Assembly: GCF_024139115.2 (NCBI RefSeq)
Contig: NC_085140.1
Span: 22,474,035 to 22,538,034 of the forward strand
Direction: 5' to 3'
DNA length: 64,000 bases
Source of the DNA: Armigeres subalbatus
Lineage: Eukaryota > Arthropoda > Insecta > Diptera > Culicidae
Under the pieces are notes generated by a model. The model did not search any database and had not been told where the DNA came from. It saw only the letters and a program-made list of their open reading frames with translations. This document shows, in pieces, positions 22,553-32,769 of the stretch (positions are counted from its first letter, which is position 1; each line of letters begins with the position of its first letter). The translations under genes and the position numbers were made by a program.

Positions 22553-22966
22553 ATATAGAAGATGAACATTTATGCTAGCTGCCCAGTAGCATTAGGTACC
22601 TACCACAGATACGATTCCTTTTCGGAGTTTTCTACCTTATTCTCAACGTCATTTTGACTAGAGCCTGGATACTAGGCCTTTAATTTTGACTTGATCCTTC
22701 CAAAACAATGTATCTGTTTGTTTGGAATTGTTCGTACCGCTGTTTCGTTCAAATTGAATATTCTTTAAAGTTCCGATTCTTCAAACCACCGGATAACCCT
22801 ACTTCTACAAAGTATTCACGGATGTCGGTAAAACTAGAAATACTAGAGTAAGATCGGCGAAGACGCTATCTTGTTTCCAATCGAACCGTCATAAGCGGTT
22901 CCATTTCGACTTGTTTACTTTTTGCATCCATAAGAAACAAGCAAAAAGTTCAAGTGCTGCCAGCAT

Positions 22967-24262
22967 CTTCTTCTTCTTCTTGGCATTACATCCCCACACT
23001 GGGACAGAGCCGCCTCGCAGCTTAGGGTCTGTCTCAATTGGATAATTAAACTCAAATTAAACTTAAAAGTGACAGTTCAATAATTCTCGGGAACTTTTTC
23101 AAATAGGCGTATGTAACATTTTGATCAAGCTGAGAAAATGAGCTTGGAAGTTTTCAGATTTCATTTTATTCCTATTTAGAAACTAATCATTTTTATTGCA
23201 ATTGAATACACCTCAACGATACATTATGAAAAGGTTCATCGTCACTGACTCAGAAATCTGCACTGCGTGTGAACATTTCAGTTATTTTGATAAAAATATA
23301 TGTTACAACGTTCTGCAAAAGATAAATCACATACGTCGTTTTGATACGTCAGCATGACCGAGGTCACGCTACTTTCGTCGAAATGTTACGCTGCTCCGTA
23401 CGCTGCATTGTTGATACGTCGAAATGTTGCGTCAAGTTGAAACGTTTCACGCACATGCGACAAAAAAATTGCTACACTTACAACACGACGTAACAACATT
23501 TGCTGCAGAAAAACAACGTAAAATGTTTTTCTTAACGAAAATCAGAATATTCAAGCAACATGCTTAATTTTGAAATCAGTGATGAAAAAGTACAAGTAGA
23601 CGCACGTTTTAAACTATTTAGTTGTTCGAAAAAACTTTTTAAAGTACATTTTCTGCTAAGCGGTGTATGTGCAATATTTTCAACAATGATGTTACACCGT
23701 TTTGCAAAAAAATTATTTACATTTTTAAAAACACATTTTCATGTAGCTTTGAAGATATACACATTTTTAGATGAATTTGATGCCATATGCTGTTGAAAAC
23801 GGGTTTGTTTACAATTTGCGACATACGCCGTTTTGAAAAAGTACCCGAGAATTATCGAATAACCCTGCTGGATGAGCCGGATTCCTTTTGACAGATATCG
23901 AATCATTATTGATCGATGTCTTATTGGAATTGCTGGGTAGCACGCAGCCATTCTTATGGCCGGCTGAATTTCAAATTTTCGAACTGTCAGTTTTAAGTAA
24001 AATTAAATTTGATTCGGGAAATGAGACAGAGCCTTAGTGTTCATTAAGCACTTCCACAGTTATTAACTGCGAGGTTTCTTAGCCAGGTTACCATTTTTGC
24101 ATTCGTATATCATGAGGCTAGCACGATGATACTTTTATGCCCAGGGAAGTCGAGACAATTTCCAATCCGAAAATTGCCTAGACCGGCACCGGAAATCGAA
24201 CCCAGCCACCCTCAGCATGGTCTTGCTTTGTAGCCGCGCGTCTTACCGCACGGCTAAGGAGG
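22967..24262 (-). mobile_element. Feilai-like SINE, copy 2, split by a 1-kb insertion
   Basis: The two SINE halves (22,967-23,024 and 24,034-24,262) join without loss once the insertion is removed. They are flanked by a target duplication GCTGCCAGCAT (22,956-22,966 and 24,063-24,073 region, directly at the SINE end). The B box GGTTCGATTTCC-like head lies at the right end. Confidence 0.85.
23025..24033. mobile_element. PIF/Harbinger-like element nested in SINE copy 2
   Basis: Ends GGGTCTGTCTC and GAGACAGAGCC are inverted copies with one mismatch, flanked by TTA on both sides (23,022-23,024 and 24,034-24,036). A three-base TTA/TAA duplication with GG-starting termini is characteristic of PIF/Harbinger. 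The inverted similarity continues through TGACAGTTC. The interior is rich in ACGTCGAAATGTT-like motifs but encodes no transposase. Confidence 0.75.
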
Positions 24263-24386
24263 GCTGCCAGCATCATTGTTAATTTCATAGAGAATCAACA
24301 TAATGTTAATTTCATAGAGAATCAAAGTATAATTGTAATACTTAATTAATTTAGTGCATTTGATGATTTGTATGCAAATGCCCGTA

Positions 24387-24860
24387 TTTTTCTCTTGACA
24401 CCATTCATGAGCTTTTGCACGGTAACATCCACCACTAATTTGGCAGCCTTTTGCCAGTTACGTCTGAAGCTTTTCCCATCATTTGTTAAAATATTTGTTT
24501 TTCATAGATTCCTTTTAACCAGGGCCCAGTACTTTGCGATCGGATGAAACTCCGGCCAATTTGGGGGGTTGGGTTCCTTTGGGACAATATTAACGCTATC
24601 AGCAGCGTACCAGTTTTGAGCCAGTTTTCCGTAGTGCCAAGATGCTAGACCTGGCCAGAGCAGAGCTGTACCTTAATGTTTCCGAATAAATGGCAAGAGT
24701 CGTTTATTCAGACATTCAACAATGTCATTTTGTGAATTTATTATACCGATTGTGTCGCTTCTGAGACCGCAGTCACATATTGCTTCCCATACGAGAAATT
24801 TATTTGGAACTATGACAATTTTTTTCTGCCTAAAATGTTCTGCGAATCCTCCCCTTTGCA
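24387..24860 (-). pseudogene. Tc1/mariner D37E-type transposase relic
   Basis: On the minus strand one frame with two stops reads FAEHFRQKKIVIV, FLVWEAICDCG, CLNKRLLPFIRKH, then LLWPGLASWHYGKLA, VPKEPNPPNWPEFHPIAKYW and later MNGVKRKIRA. These match, in order, the catalytic core of IS630-Tc1-mariner transposases of the D37E type. The second Asp of the triad (PDLAS) is Gly and the final Glu (PIEKYW) is Ala, 37 residues apart, so it is dead. Upstream parts are too decayed to follow. Confidence 0.75.
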
Positions 24861-26329
24861 TCGAGGTATAAAACAGTTATCCCGGTTTTAGCGATATTCA
24901 ACTACTTTGTAATGTCGCCGTGCGACATACCCGGATTTTCCACCTTCTGTGCAAAATGAGTTCGCGCACGTGTCATCGATTCGACGCCATTTTTCAGAAA
25001 AACAAAGGCATGTTGGAAATGACATTTTTACCATTTAACACATACATTTATCTTCATATTATCGTGTTGGTATTAACTTTGTGTGCACTGACAAAACTGT
25101 GTTGAGCAATTTTCGGTGACTACTTTTTGCTGTGCACATTCTTTATAATTTCTAAAGTTTACCATTTATATAGGCTTCATGTACGATGTACCTTTTCTTG
25201 CTCATAGATTATATTCTCACGAACGGTATTTTCAGAATCCATCCTCCAAACCCAACTAACGGAATAAGGAACAAGTAGATTTAGATGTACCCTTATTCAG
25301 GTCAAGATATTTTTCACTTTTCAGCATTTTATGTCACCTGTTATATCTTGTTATGCTGCTGTATTTGAAATTCAGGCCAAATTTTCACCCAAAAAAGCTT
25401 CAATATTATGACAGACGTTCTTAGAAATCGGGTCAGTAGTGACGAGACGACCTACAAATTTTGTTAAAATTTTTACTATAATTCGCCAAAAATGAAGCTT
25501 CTTTTCATTTGGTCATGCATACATAATCATAGAAAAGTACAAGGATATTTTTCGAAAAAATATTTTAAGCTCTTTTTAGTGGAATGTATTCAATCGTCTC
25601 AGACGAGTCGAGTCGTCTGAGACGATTGATATTTTTCTGTTATTTTTAGACAAAAATTCTTTATTATTCCTTATGATTGGAATAAGGGCACAGCGCGGTA
25701 CGCGTTGTGTATAACAAAACCCTTGGCGCGGAGATTTTACTGAAGCAAGTTGAAACTCAATAATTTTACACACCTCCAATATTGCAAGATGAAAATTTGT
25801 TGTTTCATGCAATGACACCTATCCTGCGGATCTACGCGACTATATAATGGAGCACCTTCAACATCGGCATCAGGAACGAACCCGCATTTTCGTCATGCCC
25901 AGACAAATGGAAGACAGAACCTCCTGCTGGAACGATATACCACTTGAGACCAAACTAAGTAAAACGATCAATCATCCGGTTTAAAGCTTTCTTCAGAAGA
26001 TTAATTTAAGTGATGGATGAATGTTATCTTGTATATTGGTTCGAGATTTGTTAATTTTATTGCTTTCTAAAATGTATTTAATGACCGATATAGCGGTTAT
26101 CGAATTCAAAGAAATTAAAAATTTTATTCTTTTATCTCGTGGTGTGGCATTGATTATGGAACGGCTTGTGGTTATCATAAAATGCAATGTTGTTTGGCCT
26201 TTACAAGCAATTGAATTGAATGGCACCAGAGATTAGATTGGAGTGCAAATCCTACCGTTCGCACTGGATCGAAAGTGTGGAAACAGAAAAAGATGTTAGC
26301 GACCTCTTTTTGCTTTTTTGTATATTAAG
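24861..26329. other. Intergenic stretch; one short palindrome
   Basis: Probably includes more of the decayed transposon up to about 25,250. A palindrome with 16-bp arms (CAATCGTCTCAGACGA, 25,591-25,628) is present. No gene was recognised. Confidence 0.4.
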
Positions 26330-26501
26330 TAGGGGAGCGCTTCGGTGCTTCATCTCATAGCTCCTATTCTATCCCATCAAAAACAAAGCAATGAAAAGGT
26401 ATGTTAGCAAAAGGAAGGTACAAGATTGGTGCTGTATTTCTTTGTTCTGCGATGGGATGAATACATGTTCAGTGAGATGAAAAACGGAACAGTTCCCCTA
26501 T
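26330..26501 (+). mobile_element. 172-bp MITE with TAGGGGA termini
   Basis: The left end TAGGGGAGCGCTTCGGTGCT and the reverse of the right end TAGGGGAACTGTTCCGTTTT are imperfect inverted repeats continuing into TTCATCTCA. TA borders fit Tc1/mariner-type MITEs. A second copy lies inverted at 22,341-22,552. Confidence 0.6.
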
Positions 26502-26507
26502 ACGTAA

Positions 26508-26900
26508 AGGCTATAGGATCACTCTTAAATCAAACTTGTGATAGAAGGCTTGAAAACCCATAGTGTTATATACCAATCGACACAGCTCGACGAACTGGGG
26601 TGATTTCCGTATGTATGTATGTGTGTATATGTGTACACAATTTTGTAGACACACTTTTCAAAACTTAACATTTGCCTATTTTACTCGTAAACAGGTTCGT
26701 TTCGACGGAGAATATTTTCCCATTGTTTGCTATTGGAAACTGGCCATATCGGGCCATGGACTCAAAAGTTATGGCCAAAACACTATTCCTTATATGCAAA
26801 CACGCTAAAAATACTCACTCAAATATTTTTATATATCTGATGCACGAGAAAGGCACCAATACCGCTAGGTGGATTTATCAGGGTTTTTATTGTGGCGTTT
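26508..26900 (+). repeat. Dispersed repeat with TG core, copy 2
   Basis: Shares with 58,840-59,330 the order AAGGCTATA, TGATAGAAGGC, GTTATATACC, TCGACGAA, GGTGAT plus a TATGTGTGTATGTG run, TTTTGTAGACACACTTTT, CATTGTTTGCTATTGGAAA and finally the terminus GCTAGGTGGATT...GGGTTTT. Superfamily unknown. Confidence 0.65.
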
Positions 26901-27595
26901 ACTGACGAGAATAGAATTCCACGCACCCGACTCCACTTCCGCTTTATGTTTAGTTTCAACATTTTTTTTCCAAGTTCGTTTATTTGATAGGCTCAGGCGT
27001 GAACAACACTCTACGGAGCCATGGTTCTTTGTGATCTGTACAATCAATAGCATTTTATTTTTATGTTAGTAAGAGAGGGGTAGAAGCCAACGTACTCGTG
27101 GTGACTCGAGGTTAGATTACAATGTTCAAGGATGGACGGAACTAAGGATTCGGGATCAGGGCATTTGAGCTGCTCATTCGGGCATTTGTCGTAAGGGATT
27201 CGCACCAGGTTCACCAAAACCATATGGGTGGAACGAGTGGAATAAATAAACAAGCAGAAGGGAAAATAAAATCGAAACTGTTCGTAAATTCAATTAAAAT
27301 GCGCTTCGAAATCTGTTTTTTCGGGAACTTTACATGTAGTTTCAAATGAAGTTAAACCGGTACTGTTGTCTAGAATAAGTATAAAAATAACTTTAGATAA
27401 TTGTTTGGGAAGTTATCCAGAAATTCATTCAGGATATTCTCCACAGATTGTGTCCTAAATTAGGTCGATAGAAGGAATTAGTTTGGGAATTCTCCATGAA
27501 ACCCGTATAGAAAATCCGATAAGAATGGTCAAAAAAGTATATGCGAGGAATACCGAATTGATAATATCTAGTATTTCTTATGAAATTTATCTTCA
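26901..27595. other. Intergenic stretch without recognised features
   Basis: No reading frame, terminus or repeat could be supported. The 27,070-27,250 part is slightly GC-richer but matches no family I know. Confidence 0.35.
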
Positions 27596-27607
27596 TTTGG
27601 ATTTTTT

Positions 27608-27891
27608 TCTTCTTATTGGCATTAAATCCCCACACTGGGACAGAGCCGCCTCACAGCTTAATGTTCATTAAGGACTTCCACAGTTATTAACTGCGAGGTT
27701 TCTAAGCCAGGTTACCATTTTTGCATTCGTATATCATGAGGCTAGCACGATGATACATTTATGCCCAGCGAAGTCGAAACAATTTCCAATCCGAAAAATG
27801 CCTAGACCGGCACCGGGAATCGAACCCAGCTTCCCTCAGCATGGTCTTGCTTTGTAGCATCGCGTCTTACCGCACAGCTAAGGAGGGCCCC
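27608..27891 (-). mobile_element. Feilai-like SINE, copy 3
   Basis: Full-length, tail at the left and tRNA-like head at the right (GGTTCGATTCCCGG on the minus strand), flanked by the duplication TTTGGATTTTTT (27,596-27,607 and 27,892-27,903). Confidence 0.87.
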
Positions 27892-27959
27892 TTTGGATTT
27901 TTTAATGAATTCTTCATAGATTTCTTCCGGTAAATATATCGGTCTTGATCATTTCAGTT

Positions 27960-29160
27960 TCAGTTTTTCCTAAACAAATCTTGAGAAATCGAGAAATCGG
28001 GAATTCAGCCAGTTATTTTTCCAGGAATTCTTTCTTGAATTCTTGTATGCATTCCATGGTGATATCTTCTATAGAAATTCCTCAGTGAAATCTTTCAGGC
28101 ATTCCTGCATAATTTCTTTCAAGGAATTTCTTCGTGATGAATTCTTTTGGTAATTTTTCCAGGAATATTTTGTGCTTTTTCCCTGGAAAGTAGCTCAAAT
28201 AATTTATCAGGAAATTCCTGCAAGAACTCCTCCAGACAATACCTCTGGATTACTTTATAATCTGAATTCCTTCGGAATTTCCTCCAAGCATTGTTTTGGA
28301 TCTCCACCAGGAATTCCATCGAATGATCCTTCAGGATTCAGTCCGGAAAACCCATCAGAAATTCCTCCGTAAGGTCCTTTAGGAATTCTTCCAGATGTTT
28401 GTTCAGGAATCCCTCTGGAAGCTCTTCCAGGAATCGCTCCGTAAGTTTCTTCAGGAATTCCTCTGGAAGTTCCTTCCGCAATTCTTCCGAAAGATCCTTC
28501 AGGAATTCGTCCAGAAGATCAATCAGAAATTCCGGAAGGAATTCCTCCAGATGTTCCTTCAGGAATTTCTTCGGAAGCTCTTCCAGGAATGAATTCTTCT
28601 GGAAATTCCTTTAGGTAGGGATAGAAAGTCTTTTAGAAATACTACAAACACTCTTAGTTCCAAAGGGATTTTTTTTTTCGAAAAACCTTTCAGGCTCTCT
28701 TTTAAAAATGCCTTCAAAAATTTATTTGGAAATTCCTGCCCAAAACCCTCTATGAACCCTCTATGAGAAATTTATTTGATAGCTCTTTAATTTTTTTTTC
28801 CATAAATAATTTGAAAAAAATCCGCCAAAAATTCCTTTGGATGTTTCAGAGATTTCTTTAAAAGTTTGTTCGGAAAGCTTCCGAGATTCCTTTGTAGATT
28901 CCTTCAGAAATTCTTTTGGAATCAAAGCAATCCCTTATGTAATATCTGGAAGAATTTATTTAAAGAATTCGTGAAATAATTGCTGAAGAAATTCCATAAG
29001 GAGGAATTAATGAAGGAATTCTCAAAAAAAATTCCGGAGGCAATGCCTAATAAATTTAAAGAGTTGCTAATTAATTTTCGAAGAAACTTTTAATGGAAGA
29101 ATTTTCCAAAGGAACTGGTTAAGAAACTCCTGAAAGAACTACTTAAGGAGTCTTCGAAGG
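27960..29160. repeat. Degenerate GGAATTCC minisatellite, short array
   Basis: Dozens of units of AGGAATTCCTCCGGAAGT type. In 28,010-28,615 they read TTCCTCCAGGAATTC; in 28,930-29,160 they read GAAGGAATTC in the opposite orientation, with a poorer centre. Any open frames here (Phe/Gln/Glu-rich) are repeat artefacts. Same motif class as the larger array at 42,660-45,560. Confidence 0.75.
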
Positions 29161-29164
29161 ACCC

Positions 29165-29765
29165 GAGCAGCACACTTGTAACATATCAGTTACTGTGACT
29201 CATATGCGACCAAATCTAGTCGCATTGGAGTTGCTGCAACAAAATCGATCTGAATTGTGCTACTAGGGGAATTCTCAACGAAAGCATTCACAGTGGGGAT
29301 TTAATTATTTTGCTAAATTAGTTCGCCAAATAAATAAGTCAACAAATAGCACCAATCAAAAAACTTACAAATCTGATTAAATATAAGTGACCTGGTTGAA
29401 TTTATTAATTTAAAAAAATTAATATTGTCAAGATGATTAATGTGCTACTAAACTTGAAATTCTTGAACTGCAGTGATTTGTCTACACCAATGCCAGATTT
29501 TATTAGCTTTGGGCATGAATTCAAGCTTTCACAAAAGATTATTTACCACTTCAAACATAATTTGAGACTCAGCTGCAGGTTTGGGTGCCCTACTGAATGA
29601 CACCTTGGCCTAGACGAATTCCAAGGATTAGATAAAAATTTATGCTTTATTCTATTTAGTAGATTAAATCTACTAGATAAAAAATATACTTCCTCATTGA
29701 AACTCAAAAGTAATCTACCAACCTATTCATTAACAAAGACAATGTATGTCCGAAGAGGCTTATTT
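29165..29765. other. Intergenic stretch without recognised features
   Basis: AT-rich, stops in all frames, no termini seen. Confidence 0.4.
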
Positions 29766-29767
29766 AA

Positions 29768-30038
29768 AAAAAATCAGTATCTCTAAAACATCCACTACAC
29801 GAAAGTATAGCCCTTGCTCTTTCACGTAGGTGTATTTTTAAAATGTTCTATCAGGGGTAATTTTTCCATACATTTTGGGGGTATAATCGACTAGATTTCT
29901 ATGGAGTTTGCACCAAAAATAGTGAAAAAAAATAAAAATTGTTCTAGATCCCCCGATAGAACATTTTAGTTTACCCACGATATGAAAGAGGAGATCATAC
30001 ACTTTCGCGTGGTGGGTGTTTCAGAGGTACTGATTTTT
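29768..30038. mobile_element. Foldback MITE with arms of about 90 bp
   Basis: The left arm (29,768-29,857, AATCAGTATCTCTAAAACAT... to ATGTTCTATCAGGGG) and right arm (29,949-30,038) are inverted near-copies, including a CACGCGAAAGT/ACACGAAAGT block. The loop is about 90 bases. Confidence 0.75.
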
Positions 30039-30193
30039 GAAAAATAATATTTCTCCATAGAGACACCGTGACAACACTGACATAGAGGCACAATTACATA
30101 CTTGAGGTAGATTTGAAATTGAATTCTGACGAGTTCCACCTTAACAACATTTATGACATTAATTTACAATGTTATGAAAACTCATATGTGAAT

Positions 30194-30382
30194 ATGTACA
30201 TTATGTGGAAGATATTGATTTGAAAAATGTATTGGAGGTAACCACTTTCCCTTCGATGGGACTCGAACCCACGACCCTCAGTGGGTCGTGAGGGTCGTGG
30301 GTTCGAGTCGAGTCCCATCGAAGGGAAAGTGGTTACCTCCAATACATTTTTCAAAATAAATATCTTCCACATAATGTACATA
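30194..30382. repeat. Near-perfect palindrome of a tRNA-like SINE segment
   Basis: Arms of about 88 bases (30,194-30,280 and 30,292-30,382) with an 11-base centre. Each arm holds GGTTCGAGTC, a pol III B-box match, followed by CCCATCGAAGGGAAAGTGG and CCTCCAATACATTTTTCA. The right arm has a 5-bp GAGTC duplication. A third, single copy sits at 34,848-34,900. Confidence 0.75.
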
Positions 30383-30389
30383 GGTATTA

Positions 30390-30605
30390 GAGTGGGGCGC
30401 AGTTGTATGGAAAAACACAAACTTCGTCGGATCAAGTGAGATCAAGGTTTTTCTGAATCGTTTTGGGACCCCAATCAACTGTGCAAAATATGGGCTCGAT
30501 TGGTTGCGACCTCGCATGCCGCATCGCGTTTTAAATTTACATGGAGATTAGTATGGGGAAACGTACTTTTTTACATTTTTGCTATTAGCGGCTTCAATTT
30601 ATCAT
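30390..30605 (+). repeat. Dispersed repeat, plus-oriented copy of 3,775-3,990
   Basis: Matches the minus strand of 3,775-3,990 over its length (GTGGGGCGCAGTTGTATGG, GATCAAGGTTTTTCTGAATC, GTACTTTTTTACATTTTTGC). The two copies are about 85-90% alike by eye. Confidence 0.6.
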
Positions 30606-30630
30606 CAATCACGTGACTCAATAAGTAAGC

Positions 30631-31050
30631 ATAAAGTCTGGAAGATGCCGAAAGACTTTGCCGAAGAAGGTACGCAGCTGGAAGGTCTACAAAAAATGTT
30701 ATAACGTTTCGAAAATTGATTGTTTAAACCATCTGCAAGAAATCAATGTTTCTGCCAGCACTACCAGACAACCTGTAATTGTCAGAGAGCAAAACCCATT
30801 TTCCTTCCAGTCGAAATTTTTACTTTGTGAAATCATTCCTAATATCTTCCATTAGCTCCAAAGTCCTGTAAAATCAATAATTTTGAAATAACACTCAGTT
30901 AATTTATTGCTTCACGTAGTTCGCCAGTGCTGGCAGAATAAATGATTTTTTGCATATAGATTGAACAATCAATCTTCCAAGCGTTATAACTTTTTTGGAC
31001 GTTCCAGCATAGTGCCTTCTTCAGCAAAGTTTTTCGGTATCCTTTGGGAA
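30631..31050. mobile_element. Foldback element with arms of about 130 bp
   Basis: Left arm 30,631-30,768 and right arm 30,919-31,048 are inverted. Examples are GCCGAAGAAGGTACGCAGCT against the reverse of AGCATAGTGCCTTCTTCAGC, GTTATAACG, ATTGATTGTT and CTGCCAGCACT. About 80% alike, loop about 150 bases. Confidence 0.65.
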
Positions 31051-32769
31051 CGTAATGGAAACCATTACCCTGGAAGTTTAGCCCAATTTTTTGCATATTA
31101 AAGATAAAAACGTTACACAATTGACCTCATGATCGCTGATGAACGTAGAACCCACAGTTGAGAATGGGCAGTAAGCTGTTTACAATAAACAACAAACTTT
31201 CAACCTGAAGAAGCTCATTATTAGTATCCATGCATCAGATGCATAAATAATATTTTAATTGCGTTCGGAAAATCTACACTCATATGTTCCACTCCCACTA
31301 GCCGTATATGGCGCAGTGCATAATTTCAATAAGTTTTCTCCGCTACCGGCGCGGCGCACGACAGCGACACAATAAATAATACAAATAGAAAATAAAGAGA
31401 AACCTTACGTGCCGTGCATACAATCAAACTGTGAGCGACGATGACGACAACTTCTCCTACAATCACAATGCTTGGGGATGACTTCATGCTGCTCTGTATC
31501 CTCCACAGTTGCGAATGTGCCTGCTACAGCTGCGAAGCTAGTTTTCCCATCAAAACAATAAACCTATCACCTCGCCCTCGCCCCGCGTTTGCAAAACTTA
31601 CCAGCAGCTGGAAGATATGTGATAACGAATGAATCGAAGAATAAGTACAAACCTGGTGAAAAACACAAATACCGTATGCTGCGGTGGAGTTGATCACTAT
31701 TGAAATCTTCTAAACTTTTACAGACGATCACCGTCTGTTTTCTATTTTTTCTGGGAGTTACTTCACTCCAGTTCACGGTGGGGATGGTATAGCAACTGAA
31801 TGTGACCCAAATATGCACACACACGGTTGGCTGGGTTAGTTGGTCGGTCGCTCGGCCACTGATGGAGTCGTAGTACTCGGCACGATCGAAATAAATCCAT
31901 CGTTCAAACCAAACACGGATACCGGGACAACCGAAACCGGTGTGCTTTTGCGAATTTCGCTTTTTCTGTATGTATGGTTTGTATCACATGCGCAACAAAG
32001 GCGTCCACAGATGTTTATGATGGGTTAGGTGTATTTACCAAAACTGGCCTTGTCTTAAGATCTATCATACATTCAAATTAATGCTTGTTTTGGAGATGTT
32101 TTCACAAGTGGTCTTAATATGTCTTAACTTCAGTACGCATGAAATTTACCTATATGGGAGGAACTTGCGAATTTAAAAATTGAAGCAAAACATTGAACAA
32201 GCCTCGATGTATCGAATCTGCTTTCATCAAGAAATAACCGGTGAGAATTAGAGTTTCTCCACGGAGACATGCTACGCATCAGGTAGTAATATTCATACAG
32301 TATCCTAATGGAAGAATAGCACAATGATGCTAATCACTCACCTAACGCTAATGAACTGATCGAGTAATGATTGATCTAGAAAACCAAATGTGGGCCAACA
32401 TTGTGGTGAGTCAGCATCATCTTGGGCACAGGAAAAAATATTGACGCGTAAACGACAAAGGTTAAACTGAAATTGTTCGTTTTGTGAATATTATTAGTAT
32501 AGGAGCATTGGAATTATTACCCTACAAAGCAGGGCTTGTAAACCAAGCAGTTGCCAGGCAAAAGTAGATCAAAAGGATGACAACGTCAACGGCAACAGAC
32601 TTAATGAATAAAGTACAACGATAGCAAAATTGAGTCTTGGAACGTGAGAGCTTTAAATGAGCTAGCAAGTGTCGGGTGTGTTAACTTGTGCCCTCGGTGT
32701 TAAACTCGGCGTGACACCAGCAATTCTCAACCTTATGGACCTTCGCTGGTTTCTGGGGATACCTGAGAC
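31051..32769. other. Intergenic stretch; one exon-like segment
   Basis: Slightly GC-richer at 31,300-31,620 but no coding frame is convincing. A 51-nt segment on the minus strand (31,652-31,602) lies between a good acceptor (TTTGTGTTTTTCACCAG) and a consensus donor (CTG|GTAAGT) and might be an internal exon of the minus-strand gene proposed at 54 kb. This is speculative. Confidence 0.3.

Noticed and set aside
31602..31652. 51-nt segment with good splice borders on the minus strand
   Set aside because: Kept only as a remark: isolated splice-site pairs of this quality arise by chance in 45 kb.
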